Part shown: positions 19,255 to 29,217 of the stretch, piece after piece
How positions within the stretch are numbered: position 1 is the first letter of the stretch
Layout of the letters: each line of letters starts with the position of its first letter
NCBI GenBank assembly: GCA_963728295.1
Contig: CAVSKB010000006.1
Location: 248,001-312,000 of the forward strand
DNA: 64,000 bases
From: DATJKD01 sp963728295
Lineage (GTDB): Bacteria > Pseudomonadota > Gammaproteobacteria > Steroidobacterales > Steroidobacteraceae
Direction: 5' to 3'
Translations under genes and position numbers: made by a program
Notes under the pieces: model-generated
What the model was told of the DNA's origin: nothing
The model's database searches: none
Seen by the model: the letters and a program-made list of their open reading frames with translations, nothing else

Positions 19255-19578
19255 TCAGGTCGACACTACGTCGCGCCAGGCCGGATGACGCTCGAACTGT
19301 GCCTTTGCAAAGGGGCACAGAGGGATGATCCGGAAACCCTCCAGACGCGCGTCCAGAACTGCGCGCTCGACCAGTGCCTGCCCGACGCCCCGACCGCGCA
19401 AGGCGTCGGGCACTTCCGTGTGGTCGATGATGATGAGCGTGGGCGAGGCGCGTGAGTACGTCATCTCCGCCTCGTGGCCATCGACGACGACGGCCCAGCG
19501 ACCACCTGTTGATCGATCCTCGCGGTGCGCCTGATCAGGGGTAGTGCGCTTTGCTGGCTGGTCACGGCTGTCGGGCAT
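19255..19578 (-). CDS. GNAT-family N-acetyltransferase (small, YjdJ/COG2388 type)
   Basis: A 107-residue single-domain acetyltransferase. The acetyl-CoA loop is visible as ALRGRGVGQALVERAV, preceded by LIIIDHTEVPDALRG and followed by IIPLCPFAKAQFERHPAW, the C-terminal signature of the COG2388 group. Family members are compact and of unknown substrate. It lies 30 bases after the MazG-like gene on the same strand. Confidence 0.85.
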   Translation of the reverse strand: MPDSRDQPAKRTTPDQAHREDRSTGGRWAVVVDGHEAEMTYSRASPTLIIIDHTEVPDALRGRGVGQALVERAVLDARLEGFRIIPLCPFAKAQFERHPAWRDVVST

Positions 19579-19607
19579 GCCTGCATCCTAGCAGCACGAA
19601 CCCGACC

Positions 19608-19964
19608 TCAAAGATCCGTGTACTTGCGACTGTGGCCGCGAGCCTTGTCAACGGGATACTTCTCGGCATTGAGGCCGATCTTGCGATGCGCCGCATCGAG
19701 CAGGTCGACACCGAGCTGGTCGGCAAGGCGCACCAGGTAAAGCAGCACGTCGGCCATCTCGAGCGCGGCCTGATCGCGTTGCGCGGGTGCGAGCTCCCGA
19801 CTTTGCGCCTCGGTAAGCCACTGGAAATGCTCGAGCAGCTCCGCCGATTCCGCGGCCACCGCCATCGCGAGGTTTTTCGGCGAGTGAAACTGCTCCCAGT
19901 CGCGCTCGCGCGCAAACACCGCGAGCCGGCCGGCAAGCTCGTCGAACGCCGGTCGTGACATCAT
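19608..19964 (-). CDS. MazG-like nucleotide pyrophosphohydrolase
   Basis: A 118-residue single-domain all-alpha NTP pyrophosphohydrolase. The metal-binding EXXE pattern is visible in AESAELLEHFQWL, with the second acidic pair in LEMADVLLYLVRLAD, and the C-terminal KYP segment follows. This group (DCTPP1/RS21-C6 type) hydrolyses non-canonical dNTPs to monophosphates, cleaning the nucleotide pool. It is divergent from the FMN reductase gene with 27 bases between starts. ATG 19961 is an alternative start. Confidence 0.88.
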   Translation of the reverse strand: MMSRPAFDELAGRLAVFARERDWEQFHSPKNLAMAVAAESAELLEHFQWLTEAQSRELAPAQRDQAALEMADVLLYLVRLADQLGVDLLDAAHRKIGLNAEKYPVDKARGHSRKYTDL

Positions 19965-19991
19965 GTGCTCCTCATCAGGCTCGGACGGGAC

Positions 19992-20666
19992 ATGACACAG
20001 CTGATCATCGGGCTAGCAGGGTCGCTGCGGCAAGGTTCGTACAACCGCCGCCTGCTCGACGCCAGTGTGCCGCTGCTCGCGCCCGCGTTCGGGCTCGAGA
20101 TCCACGGCCTCGATGGCATCCCCCTGTACGACGGCGATGTCGAGGCACGCATTGGCCTCCCGGCGGCGGTGACGGCATTGAAGGAGCGCATCGCTCCCGC
20201 CGCCGCGCTCCTGATCGCGAGCCCGGAGTACAACAATGGCATTCCCGGCCCGCTCAAGAACGCGATCGACTGGCTGTCGCGGCCGGTGTCCGACATTCCG
20301 CGAATTTTCGGCGGCCGCATCGTCGGCGTGATCGGTGCCTCCCCGGGCCGCTTCGGCACGCTATCTGCGCAGCAGGCGTGGCTGCCGGTATTTCGAACGC
20401 TCGGCGTGGTGCCGTACTTCGGCAAGTCCCTCACCGTAGCCGCGGCCAACACGGTCTTCGGCCTCGACGGAAGCATCATCGACGCCGGAACACGCGAACG
20501 CCTTCAAGCGTACCTGGAGGGGTTTGCAGCTTTCGTGCGCGGCCGAGGCGCTGCTTGCGGGCGAGCACGCGCTCCGCACCGCGCCGCGGGACGCCCGTCC
20601 CAGCGCTCGAATGATCGCCCGCGCTGGCTCGCACGTGCGGGCCGGAATCGTATCAGGGCGGCGTGA
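19992..20666 (+). CDS. NADPH-dependent FMN reductase family protein
   Basis: A flavodoxin-like protein. The phosphate-binding loop is GLAGSLRQGSYNRRL and the FMN-contact motif is SPEYNNGIPGPLKNAIDW, followed by GVIGASPGRFGT. Such enzymes reduce FMN, quinones or azo compounds with NAD(P)H in the cytoplasm. Conserved sequence ends near residue 182 (LQAYLEGFAAFV). The remaining 42 residues are Arg-rich and unlike the family, so a small frame error or missing stop near 20540 is possible. Start ATG 19992 fits the first beta strand; its end overlaps the convergent gene by 14 bases. Confidence 0.88.
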   Translation: MTQLIIGLAGSLRQGSYNRRLLDASVPLLAPAFGLEIHGLDGIPLYDGDVEARIGLPAAVTALKERIAPAAALLIASPEYNNGIPGPLKNAIDWLSRPVSDIPRIFGGRIVGVIGASPGRFGTLSAQQAWLPVFRTLGVVPYFGKSLTVAAANTVFGLDGSIIDAGTRERLQAYLEGFAAFVRGRGAACGRARAPHRAAGRPSQRSNDRPRWLARAGRNRIRAA

Positions 20667-20925
20667 GGCCGAGCTGCCGAAGCAGGTTTATCACCGGCGC
20701 CGCGCGTGCAAGCCGGCCCGCGACCCCCGGTCGTGTCGCGAGGATCGCGAACCCGACCAGCGCCACCACCGAGGTGACACCGCGGCCGGTCAATGCGCGC
20801 ATCGTTGCGCTGCGTGGAAAAGCATCGGTATCGTCCGCCGGGAGCAGCACGTCGCGCAGCCCGGCCCGCGTCGCCGCAAGGTCATCGTGCGCAGTCGTGC
20901 CGCGTCCATACCGTTCGTCGATCAT
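20653..20925 (-). CDS. Small YqjK-position protein of the elaB-yqjE operon
   Basis: A 90-residue protein of unknown function. A polar N-terminal half is followed by one hydrophobic segment (GVTSVVALVGFAILATRPG). Its ATG directly follows the TAA stop of the yqjE-type gene, and the GGGAGG that ends that gene serves as its ribosome-binding site. It occupies the place of yqjK in the E. coli yqjD-yqjE-yqjK operon, but I cannot prove homology by eye. Confidence 0.65.
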   Translation of the reverse strand: MIDERYGRGTTAHDDLAATRAGLRDVLLPADDTDAFPRSATMRALTGRGVTSVVALVGFAILATRPGVAGRLARAAPVINLLRQLGLTPP

Positions 20926-21325
20926 TTAGCCTCCCTCTGTCGGGTCATTGCGTTCCGCGATGATCTCGCGCAGCGTTTCGCGGTCCCGGGTCCACTCGTC
21001 GCGCAACCGCTCGAACACGCGCGCGGTCTGGCGGCGCTCCCGGCGCGCAACATCGCCGGTTGCGATCGCGATTGCCAGGAAGAAGAGAGCAAGCCCCGCG
21101 ATGACGATGTAGCGGTAGGGCGTATCCCAGGCAATTGCGATCGCGAGACCGGACAGCATCGTCACGGCGAGGAACGTCGTCAGGATGCACGCTAGCGGCA
21201 GCCAGCACGCGTCGACGCATCCGCACGGCGATCCCGTCGAGCTCCTCGGTTGCGAGGTCGACGTACCCGAGCGCGTGTCGGGCCAGGAGAGGCACCATTC
21301 GCGGCAACGCGTACAGCAGGCTCAC
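20926..21325 (-). CDS. YqjE / phage-holin superfamily membrane protein (one frame break)
   Basis: A membrane protein of about 132 residues when repaired. It starts SLLYALPRMVPLLARHALGYVDLATEELDG, typical of the YqjE family. An extra base near 21195 moves it to the next frame, where two membrane helices follow (CILTTFLAVTMLSGLAIAIAW and YIVIAGLALFFLAIAIA), then a charged tail ending in DPTEGG. The GTG at 21325 is the likely start, but the frame is continuous with the upstream elaB-like gene without a stop. E. coli YqjE is an inner membrane protein of unknown role next to the ribosome-associated YqjD. Confidence 0.7.
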
Positions 21326-21709
21326 CGTTGTATTACCGTTGTATCCGAGTGTCATACTCAGCAGCACCGCGATCGCGGCGCCGGCGGCAGCGGCGATACC
21401 CACGGCCGACCAGGGGTTCTCGTGCACGTAGTGATCGGTGGTTGTGACGGCCTGTTTCGCCTGTGTGCGCACCCGCTCGGTACCGTTGTGCAGCGAGGCC
21501 TTGGTCGAAGCCAGGGTGCGCTCGAGCTTGGCGCGCGCCCGTGCGAGGTCGGCATCGTCAAAGTGTGCGACGCGCTTGATGAGGTCCTCGACGTCGGCGA
21601 TGAGGTTGCGGACCTCGCTCACGCCTGCGCGCGTCGTGGCGCGAACCGCCTCCTGCGCCGGCTGGAGGATGTCGTCTGCGTGCTGCATCAGATCGGCGTT
21701 GCTGTTCAT
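21326..21709 (-). CDS. ElaB/YqjD (DUF883) family membrane-anchored protein
   Basis: About 128 residues. The first 95 are an amphipathic, charged helical region (MNSNADLMQHADDILQPAQ, LIKRVAHFDDADLARARAKL, THDRV-type basic stretch) and the end is one membrane helix (NPWSAVGIAAAAGAAIAVLL). E. coli homologues bind ribosomes and anchor them to the inner membrane in stationary phase. The frame runs on into the yqjE-like gene without a stop, which is unusual; either a base is missing near 21345 or the two are fused here. The start ATG 21709 is clear, with GGAGGTCC upstream. Confidence 0.75.
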
Positions 21710-21861
21710 GGTGGACCTCCTGGTCTGCTTGGCTTTGGACGGATTGGCCGATTCGACGGAGCGACGGATCGACTACTGCCTATTGGACCACGCGGTGTCC
21801 GCTGCGACAGTCAGTGCATCGGGACCCGCGGCGTAGGCAATTGCTGACGGACACCCGAGGC

Positions 21862-21877
21862 TGGCACGTATCGTGCA
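21862..21877 (+). promoter_or_regulatory. Candidate sigma-54 promoter of ku
   Basis: TGGCAC-GTATC-GTGCA fits the -24/-12 consensus with GG and GC exactly ten bases apart; the only departure is G for T at the first base of the -12 box. Transcription would start near 21888, about 27 bases before the ku start codon, with the GAGGAGG ribosome-binding site at 21904-21910 between. No other gene intervenes. Confidence 0.65.
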
Positions 21878-21914
21878 CTCACATTGGGTGACCCCACCAA
21901 GCCGAGGAGGAGCC

Positions 21915-22800
21915 ATGGCAAGGATCATCTGGAAGGGCGCGATCAGCTTCAGCCTGATTCACATCCCCGTCTCGCTGCACCCCGCCTCGCGTGCCAACGA
22001 GCTCGATCTGGACCTGCTCGACCGCCGCGATTTCTCGCCAGTCGGCTATCAGCGCATCAACAAATCCACCGGCAAGGTGGTCGAGTGGGACGACATCGTC
22101 AAGGGGTATCAGTACAGGAAAGGCGAATACGTGGCGCTCACCGACGAGGACTTCCGCCGTGCCAACGTCGCAGCCACCCAGACCATCGCCATCCAGGCGT
22201 TCGTCAAGCAGCACGAGATCCCGCCACAATACTTCGAGACGCCGTATTACCTCGCGCCGGACAAGCGCGGCCAGAAGGTGTACGCGCTGCTGCGCGAAGC
22301 GATGCGCGAGTCCGGGCGCTGGGCCATCGGCTCGGTGGTGGTGCGGACCCGGGCCTACGCGTGCGCGCTCATTCCCCAGGACGAGCTCCTGGTGCTCAAT
22401 ACGCTGCGCTACGCGGATGAGATCCGGCCTGCGGACGCGATCGAGGCACCCGCAAGCTCCGTACGCAAGGCCGGCGTAAGCGCGCAGGGAGTTCGATCTT
22501 GCGCTCAAGCTCGTCGAAGACATGTCCGACACCTGGGACCCGGCCCAGTACAAGGACACGTACCGCGACGATCTGCTGAAACGCGTCGAGGAAAAGGTAA
22601 AGAAGGGGCAGACACGGACCTTGACCGAGGCTACCCGCGAGAAACCCGCGCGCCGCAGCGCGGAGATCATCGATCTGACGACCTTGCTGAAACGCAGCCT
22701 CGAGGGGAAGCCCGCCCGGGCGGCACCGGGCGGCGCGCGGCGCCGCTCGACCGCCCGCGGCCGCAGCACCCGGCGCGCGAGAGCGCGTCGCCGTGCGTGA
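21915..22800 (+). CDS. ku: Non-homologous end joining protein Ku (one frame break)
   Basis: The bacterial Ku homodimer rings DNA double-strand ends and recruits ligase D. The core begins MARIIWKGAISFSLIHIPV, then VEWDDIVKGYQYRKGEYVAL, PPQYFETPYYLAPDKRG and EIRPADAIEAP. Near 22489 the frame shifts by one base and the ring-closing region resumes as EFDLALKLVEDM, then KDTYRDDLLKRV. The C-terminal 45 residues are very Arg-rich, the basic extension used for DNA binding. Repaired length is about 295 residues. A strong GAGGAGG site precedes ATG 21915. No ligD is in the window. A sigma-54-like promoter lies directly upstream. Confidence 0.92.
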
Positions 22801-22839
22801 CGTGCGCGCGCACCATCGGACGGCAGCCTGGCGGGTGAC

Positions 22840-24145
22840 CTACTTCGGCGTTACGCGCCAGACGGTGTTACCGACGTCATCTGCCACCAGCAGCGCGCCC
22901 CCGCGGTCGACGGCGACGCCGACGGGGCGACCCTGCGCGTTGCCGTCCTCGTCGAGGAACCCGCTCAGCACGTCCTCGAGCGGACCCGCGGGCTCACCGG
23001 CGGAGAACGGTACGAAAACCACCTTGTAGCCGATCTTCGGCTCGCGATTCCAGGATCCGTGCTGCCCGATGATTGCGCCGCCTCGATAACGCGCGGGAAG
23101 CAGCGAGCCGTCATAGAAGAGCAGGCCCAGCGACGCGGCGTGCGAACCCAGCGCGTACTCCGGTACGAGGGCGCGGGCCACGAGCTCAGGGCGTTGCGGC
23201 TGCACACGCTCGTCGACGTGCTGGCCGAAGTAACTGTATGGCCAGCCGTAGAAACCGCCGTCGCGAACCGACGCAAGGTAGTCGGGCACGAGATCACTGC
23301 CGATCTCGTCGCGCTCGTTGACGACCGTCCAGAGCGCGCCGGTGGCCGGCTGCCAGGCAAGACCGTTCGGATTGCGGAGGCCCGTCGCGAAGACGCGCGT
23401 CGCACCTGTGGCGCGGTCGATCTCGAGGATGGCGGCGCGTCTCTCCTCTTCGTCCATCCCGTGTTCCGCGACATTGCTGTTCGAGCCAACGGTCACATAC
23501 AGGCGGGACCCGTCGGGGCTCGCGATCACGTTCTTCGTCCAGTGATGATTGCGCGCCCCGGCCGGCAATTCCGCCAGGCGCCGACCGGGCTCCGCGATGC
23601 GGGTATCGCCGTCCTGATACGGAAACCGGACAATCGCATCGGTGTTTGCCACATAGAAGTCGTGCCCGACCAGCGCCATACCGAACGGAGAATTGAGGCC
23701 CTCGAGGAACGGGGTGCGGAGCTCCGCAGCGCCGTCGCCGTCGGCGTCACGCAGCAGCGTGATGCGATTCGCGCTGGACACACCCGCACCCGCGCGCTTC
23801 ATCGCCCGCTTCATGAACCAGGCGCGGATGCCCTTCGAGTCCTCCGGCCGGGGCGGCGCATTGGTCTCCGCGACGAGCACATCACCGTTCGGCAGCACGT
23901 AGAGCCAGCGCGGATGATCGAGATCGGTGGCGAAAGCGCGGACCGTGAGTCCGTCGGCCGCCGTGGGCGACCTGCCGTCCCGCCACCCCACGGCTGGTGC
24001 GATGTTGACCGTCGGGATAGGCGTCGGTTTTGGCGCGGGGAAGCGCGGGCTTTGGTCCGATACCCGCTGTGTCGGGCAGCGTCGCGCGCTCCGCGCAACC
24101 GGCGACGAGAAGGCCCAGTATCAGCATCCTGCAGCAGGCATTCAC
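22840..24145 (-). CDS. PQQ-dependent sugar dehydrogenase (sorbosone dehydrogenase-like) lipoprotein, one frame break
   Basis: A beta-propeller oxidoreductase. The N-terminus MNACCRMLILGLLVAGC is a lipoprotein signal with a lipobox LVAGC. After about 35 residues the frame shifts by one base near 24045 and continues through the propeller: TDLDHPRWLYVLPNGDVLVAET, ASPDGSRLYVTVGSNSN, GLRNPNGLAWQP and IIGQHGSWNREPK. The NHHWTKNV and QHGSWNR pieces are typical of the GSDH/L-sorbosone dehydrogenase group, which oxidises sugars in the periplasm using pyrroloquinoline quinone. No PQQ synthesis genes are nearby. It is convergent with ku. Confidence 0.85.
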
Positions 24146-24310
24146 GCGGCCGAGGATGCTCGGCGGTAATGGGCGCCGACCGTCGGCCGAGCGCGCGCCA
24201 CGCTGTCAGCCGGTGACGGGCAGCGCGCATGCGATCACCGCAAGTGTGTAGGAAACGTCCGACACGCATCATGCGGTTTCCAATCCGGAGGTGGCGGCTA
24301 CACTGCTGGC

Positions 24311-25012
24311 TTGCCCAGCAACACCAAGCCCGGCGTCCCGGCGGCGGCGCACCAGCCGAACGACACACAGGTCGAGGCGGCGCGGTACGTGCTGTTCGGA
24401 CGCATCCTGCCGACGCTGCGCCATGAGCTCGTCGGAGATCTGCAGGCGCTGCGCTACGGCGTCAGCATCGTCCGCGCCAGCACCGAGCCCGCCGACGTCG
24501 ATGCGGCGATCAATCGGCTGGGCGAACAGGCCGCCAAGAGCATCGCGAGTGCGGATGCGATCACGCGCTGGTTTCTGCCTGACCCCCACGCGTCGAACGC
24601 CGTCGACCAGGCGATCGACGACTGCCTCGCGCTCATGCACCCCGAGTGGCAGATGCGGGGCATTGACGTGTCTCTGCGAAGCGGTGCAGGCACAGCCGCG
24701 GTGCGAAGCTGGCCGTTTCGCGAGTTGCTGCTGGCCTGCCTGGTTGCGCTGAGCGATGACCTGCCTGGGACGGCGGATCTCGCATTGCGCGCCCGGTCAC
24801 GGGGGAGCGCGCTCTGGCTGACCATCCGTGGCGATCCCACTGAGCGAGAGGGCGAACAACCCCGGGCAGCAGTGCCGCGGCGGCTGCGCTGGGAGGAGGT
24901 CGAAGCGCTGGCGGTCGCACATTCGATCGTCCTCAAGAGGCGGGGCCATCGGATCGCCATGCGATTCCCCCTCGAGACGGGGCCGCTGACCGAGACGTCC
25001 AGATCCCCTTAG
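24311..25012 (+). CDS. Histidine-phosphotransfer-like protein upstream of hybrid kinase
   Basis: A 233-residue soluble protein. Residues 25-100 form a predicted two-helix hairpin, with a likely phosphoacceptor at His38 in LRHELVGDLQALRYGV, similar to the H-box of kinase dimerisation domains. The C-terminal half looks like a degenerate GHKL ATPase domain without N-, G1- or G2-box motifs. The start is TTG at 24311, so it may be poorly translated. It lies 74 bases before a hybrid histidine kinase on the same strand and could shuttle phosphate for it. The family is not certain. Confidence 0.55.
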   Translation: MPSNTKPGVPAAAHQPNDTQVEAARYVLFGRILPTLRHELVGDLQALRYGVSIVRASTEPADVDAAINRLGEQAAKSIASADAITRWFLPDPHASNAVDQAIDDCLALMHPEWQMRGIDVSLRSGAGTAAVRSWPFRELLLACLVALSDDLPGTADLALRARSRGSALWLTIRGDPTEREGEQPRAAVPRRLRWEEVEALAVAHSIVLKRRGHRIAMRFPLETGPLTETSRSP

Positions 25013-25086
25013 TCGGCGAGGCCCGTCAGCCGTATCATGACTTGGCGAGATGCGCTGATGGGGGCACGCCAGGATCACTTTGGCGG

Positions 25087-27423
25087 ATGACGACTCAAGA
25101 GCACCGATCCGTTCTCGGGCGTGAGGAGCTGGCCGCGCAGGCGCCGGACATTGCGGACTTCCCCCGCGAATACCTGCGCGAGCTGCTCGATGCACTGCCG
25201 GTCGCGATCTATGCCACTGATTGCGCGGGACGGCTTACCTACTTCAACTCGGCGGCGGTCGAACTCGCCGGCCGCACACCGGAGCTGGGCAGCGACCTGT
25301 GGTGCGTGAGCTGGCGACTCTATGGACCGGACGGTGCGGCGATGACGCATGCGGAGTGCCCGATGGCGGTCTCGCTCAGGGAGGGTCGGCCGGTCCGAGG
25401 CGTGGAGCTCATCGTCGAGCGGCCAGACGGGACACGCGTAGTGTGCATGCCGTATCCGACGCCGCTGCGGCGGCCCGACGGGACGATTGTCGGCGGCATC
25501 AACGTGCTGGTCGACATATCCGATCGAAAGCGGGCGGAGGAGGACCTGCGCGACATCGATCAGCGGTTCACGCAGTTCATGCACAACCTGCCAGGGCTGG
25601 CCTGGATCAAGGACCGCCACGGCCGCTACGTCTACGCAAACGATGCGGCCGAGCGTGCGTTTGCGATCCCACTTGGCGATCTGCTGGGCCGGACGGACCG
25701 GGATATTTTCCCGCCCTCCACCGCCGACGAGTTCGCGGCGAACGACCTGCGGGTCCTGGAGAGCGACTCCAGCATTCAGACGATCGAGACGCTGGAGCAT
25801 GACGACGGCGCGGTCCACCACTCCATCGTCAGCAAGTTCCCGATCCAGGGACGGGACGGGACGACGGCGCTGATCGGCGGCGTAGCCATCGACGTCACGG
25901 AGCTCAAGCAGACCGAGGAAGCACTGCGTCGCAGCGAAGCCTGGTTCCGCACGCTGGCGGAGGCGTCCCCGGCACTCATCTGGCGGCTGGATCCGGCGGG
26001 TGACTTCACGTACGTGAACCCGCCCTACCTCGAGTACTTCGGCCGTCACGAAGACGAGTTGCTGGATCGGGGGTGGTTTCCACTGCTCCATCCCGAGGAT
26101 GCCAGCGCCTATATGGCCGCGGTGGGCACCGCGCAACGCGAGCGCGGGCGGCTGCAAGCCGAGGTGCGCGTCAGGCACCGCAACGGCGACTGGCGCTGGA
26201 TCGAGTCCTATGCTCTGCCGCTCTTCAGCGACGACGGAGAGTATCTCGGTCACATCGGCACCTCTCTCGACATCGCCGAGCGCAAGCGGGTAGAGGAAGC
26301 CCTCGCCGAGGCCGACAGCCGCAAGGACGAGTTCCTCGCAATGCTGGCCCACGAGCTGCGCGGTCCGCTGGCGCCGATCCGCAACTCGATCGAGATCATC
26401 CGGCGGATTGCCGCGCCGGCCACCGAGGACGTGGTCCAGACGCTGGAACGTCAGGTCAGCCACCTGGTCAGGCTGGTGGACGACCTGCTCGACGTGAGCC
26501 GCATCAGCCGCGGACGGATAGAGCTGCGCCGTGAGCGGATCGACATACGGACGGTCGTGCAGCATGCGGTGGAGGCTGTTCGTCCGCTGTGCCGGGACCT
26601 GGACCAGTCGTTGACCGTCGACCTGCCGGCGCAACCGGCGTTCGTAGACGGCGATCCCGCGCGACTGGCGCAGGTGCTCGGCAATCTGCTGAGCAACTCC
26701 TCGAAGTTCACGAACCGGGGCGGCCACATCTCGATCGGCGTGGAGGACGTGCCGTCGGCTCCGCCGGCGAGCGTCGTGATCCACGTCCGCGACACCGGCA
26801 TCGGTATCGCGCCCGAGCAGATCGCCCGGATCTTCGATCTCTTCATGCAGGTCGATACCTCGCTCGAGCGGGTCAGCGGCGGACTCGGCATCGGACTGAC
26901 CCTGGTCAGGACTCTCGTCGCCATGCACGGCGGCACGGTCGAGGTCCGCAGCGACGGCGTCGGCCTGGGCAGCGAGTTCATCGTGCGCCTGCCCAGGATC
27001 GACGCGCGATCCGAACCGTCACGGCGTTATTTGAACGAGATTCCAGCGAAGCACCCGGCGCGGCGAATCCTGGTGGTCGACGACAATCGCGACTCGGCGG
27101 ACTCGCTGTGCAAGCTGCTGCGCCTCGACGGTCACGAAGTCGTCGCGGCGTACGACGGGCTCGAGGCGGTCGAATCGGCAGCCAGTTTCCTGCCGCACAT
27201 CATCCTGCTCGACATCGGGTTGCCGAAGCTCAACGGGTTCGAGGTCGCACGCCGAATTCGCCAGCGGCATGCGGAGGCCTGTCCGGTGCTCGTCGCCCTG
27301 ACCGGATGGGGCCAGGACTCGGATCGCAAGGCATCACGAGAAGCGGGTTTCGATGCCCACCTGGTCAAACCCGTCGATGACGCGACGCTCGGCCGGCTGC
27401 TGGCGGAATTCTGCGAGCGCTAG
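25087..27423 (+). CDS. Cytoplasmic multi-PAS hybrid histidine kinase
   Basis: A 778-residue kinase without membrane segments. Three PAS domains with C-terminal PAC motifs span about residues 25-145, 155-275 and 285-400 (each ends in a VGGINVLVDISDRKRAE-like line). The dimerisation domain has the phosphoacceptor His422 in MLAHELRGPLAP. ATPase motifs are NLLSNSSKF, DTGIGIAP and GGLGIGLTLV. A receiver domain follows, with the phospho-Asp709 in LLDIGLPKLNG and VKPVD. It senses an internal signal, perhaps through PAS cofactors. It converges on a related kinase that starts at 29221; the two share the same HisKA-HATPase-REC style. Start ATG 25087 is the best of several. Confidence 0.9.
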   Translation: MTTQEHRSVLGREELAAQAPDIADFPREYLRELLDALPVAIYATDCAGRLTYFNSAAVELAGRTPELGSDLWCVSWRLYGPDGAAMTHAECPMAVSLREGRPVRGVELIVERPDGTRVVCMPYPTPLRRPDGTIVGGINVLVDISDRKRAEEDLRDIDQRFTQFMHNLPGLAWIKDRHGRYVYANDAAERAFAIPLGDLLGRTDRDIFPPSTADEFAANDLRVLESDSSIQTIETLEHDDGAVHHSIVSKFPIQGRDGTTALIGGVAIDVTELKQTEEALRRSEAWFRTLAEASPALIWRLDPAGDFTYVNPPYLEYFGRHEDELLDRGWFPLLHPEDASAYMAAVGTAQRERGRLQAEVRVRHRNGDWRWIESYALPLFSDDGEYLGHIGTSLDIAERKRVEEALAEADSRKDEFLAMLAHELRGPLAPIRNSIEIIRRIAAPATEDVVQTLERQVSHLVRLVDDLLDVSRISRGRIELRRERIDIRTVVQHAVEAVRPLCRDLDQSLTVDLPAQPAFVDGDPARLAQVLGNLLSNSSKFTNRGGHISIGVEDVPSAPPASVVIHVRDTGIGIAPEQIARIFDLFMQVDTSLERVSGGLGIGLTLVRTLVAMHGGTVEVRSDGVGLGSEFIVRLPRIDARSEPSRRYLNEIPAKHPARRILVVDDNRDSADSLCKLLRLDGHEVVAAYDGLEAVESAASFLPHIILLDIGLPKLNGFEVARRIRQRHAEACPVLVALTGWGQDSDRKASREAGFDAHLVKPVDDATLGRLLAEFCER

Positions 27424-27463
27424 AGGCTACGCATCGCCATCAGGCGCGGCTCGCGAGCCCGAC

Positions 27464-29217
27464 TCAGGCGTCCGCGGCAACGGGACGTCTCGCGAGTCGC
27501 GCGATCACGTCGATGACCGCCTCGAAGCTCACGGGCTTTACGAGATGGGAATTGAAGCCTGACTCGCGGGTGCGGCGCAGGTCCTCGCTCTGTCCCCAGC
27601 CGCTCAAGGCGACCAGCGGCATCTGCCTGCCCCAGGGTTCGGCGCGTATGCGCCGGGCGACCTCGTAGCCATCGATGTGGGGCATGCCGATATCGAGCAG
27701 CGCGAAGTCCGGGCGAGATGCCGCGGCGATCTGCAGAGCCTGCCGGCCGTCTGAGGCCTTCAGCACCTCGAAGCCAGCGGTCTGGAGAAGCAGCGACAGC
27801 CCTTCGAGCGCATCGATGTTGTCGTCGACGATCAGGATCCGCTGGCAGGTCTCACGCGCTTCGGGCGTGGTGCAGGGCTTCGGAACGAGCTCGCTTGGCA
27901 TGGTCGCGCCGAGTGCTGTGGGCAGACGAACCACGAACTCGCTCCCCTGCCCGACGCCATCGCTGTGCGCCGCCACGCTTCCGCCATGCATCTCGACCAG
28001 CCTGCGCACCAGCGCAAGCCCCACACCCAGACCCGGTTGCGCTCCGGCGGTGCTGCCCTCGGGCAGCCGCGAGAACAAGGTGAACAGCTTCGGGATCGAA
28101 TCGCTCGCGATGCCGATGCCATAGTCCCGGACGTATAACTCGACCGCCGCGCCTGAGCGGCGCACGTTGAGCTCGATCCGCCCGCCGGAACCGCTGAACT
28201 TGACCGCGTTGCTCAGCAGGTTTCCGAGCACCTGGACGAGCCGGGTCAGATCTCCTTCGACGAACAACGGTTCGGCAGGGCAATCGACGCTCAGGAGCTG
28301 CTGATTCTCCGCGAGCGACGGCTCGATCGACTCGACTGCCCGGCTCACGATGGTGCTCACGTCCAGCCGCTCCACGTTCAGGTTGATCGTGCCGCGGGTG
28401 ATGCGCGAGATGTCCAGCAGATCGTCGACCAGCTCAGTCAGGTGCAGCACCTGGCGCTCGATGACGTCGCGCGACCACGAAACCGCCGCGGGATCGGCCG
28501 CCGCCCGAGACATGACCTCGACCGCATAGCGAATCGGTGCAAGCGGGTTGCGCAGCTCGTGCGCGAGTATCGCCAGGAACTCGTCCTTCCGCCGGTCGGC
28601 CTCCTTGAGCGCCAGCTCGGCGCGCAACCGGTCCCTGTTCTCCACTTCGAGCGCCTGGTTGGCGCCCGCCAGCTCGGCGTTGGCCTGCAGCAGGTGGCGA
28701 TTGAACACCTCGAGTTCGCGCGAGCGCTCGGCCTGCAGCGTCGTGTTGGTGAGTTCGAGCTGCGCGTTGGCCCGGGCGAGGCTCTCGTTGAGCTTCTGGA
28801 GCTCTTTGCGCTGCGCGTGCAGCTCGACGAGCACCGACACCTTGCCGCGCAGTATCTCCGGCACGACGGGGATGGATACGTAGTCCACCGCGCCGAGCTG
28901 GTAACCCTTCAGCCGGTCGAACTCCGTATCGTGCACGCCGGTGACGAAGATGATCGGCGTGCGCTCGTAGCGCGGGTGCCCGTGAATCATCGCGGCGGTC
29001 TCGAAGCCGTCCATGCCCGGCATGCTGACGTCGAGCAGGACCAGGGCGAACTCCGTCCGCAGGAGCTGCTCGAGCGCCTCCACGCCCGATCTTGCGCACA
29101 CGAGATTCTGCCCGAGCGTGCTCAGGATGGACTGGTAGACGAGCAATCGCGCCGGCTGGTCGTCCACCAGCAGTATGTTCGCGGCGTCGACGGCGGGCAT
29201 CGCGTGCTTCGCTGCGG

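Noticed and set aside
24290..24306. TGGCGG-CTACA-CTGCT as a sigma-54 site before the gene at 24311
   Set aside because: GG-N10-GC fits, but it departs from consensus at several places and leaves no room for a leader before the TTG start.
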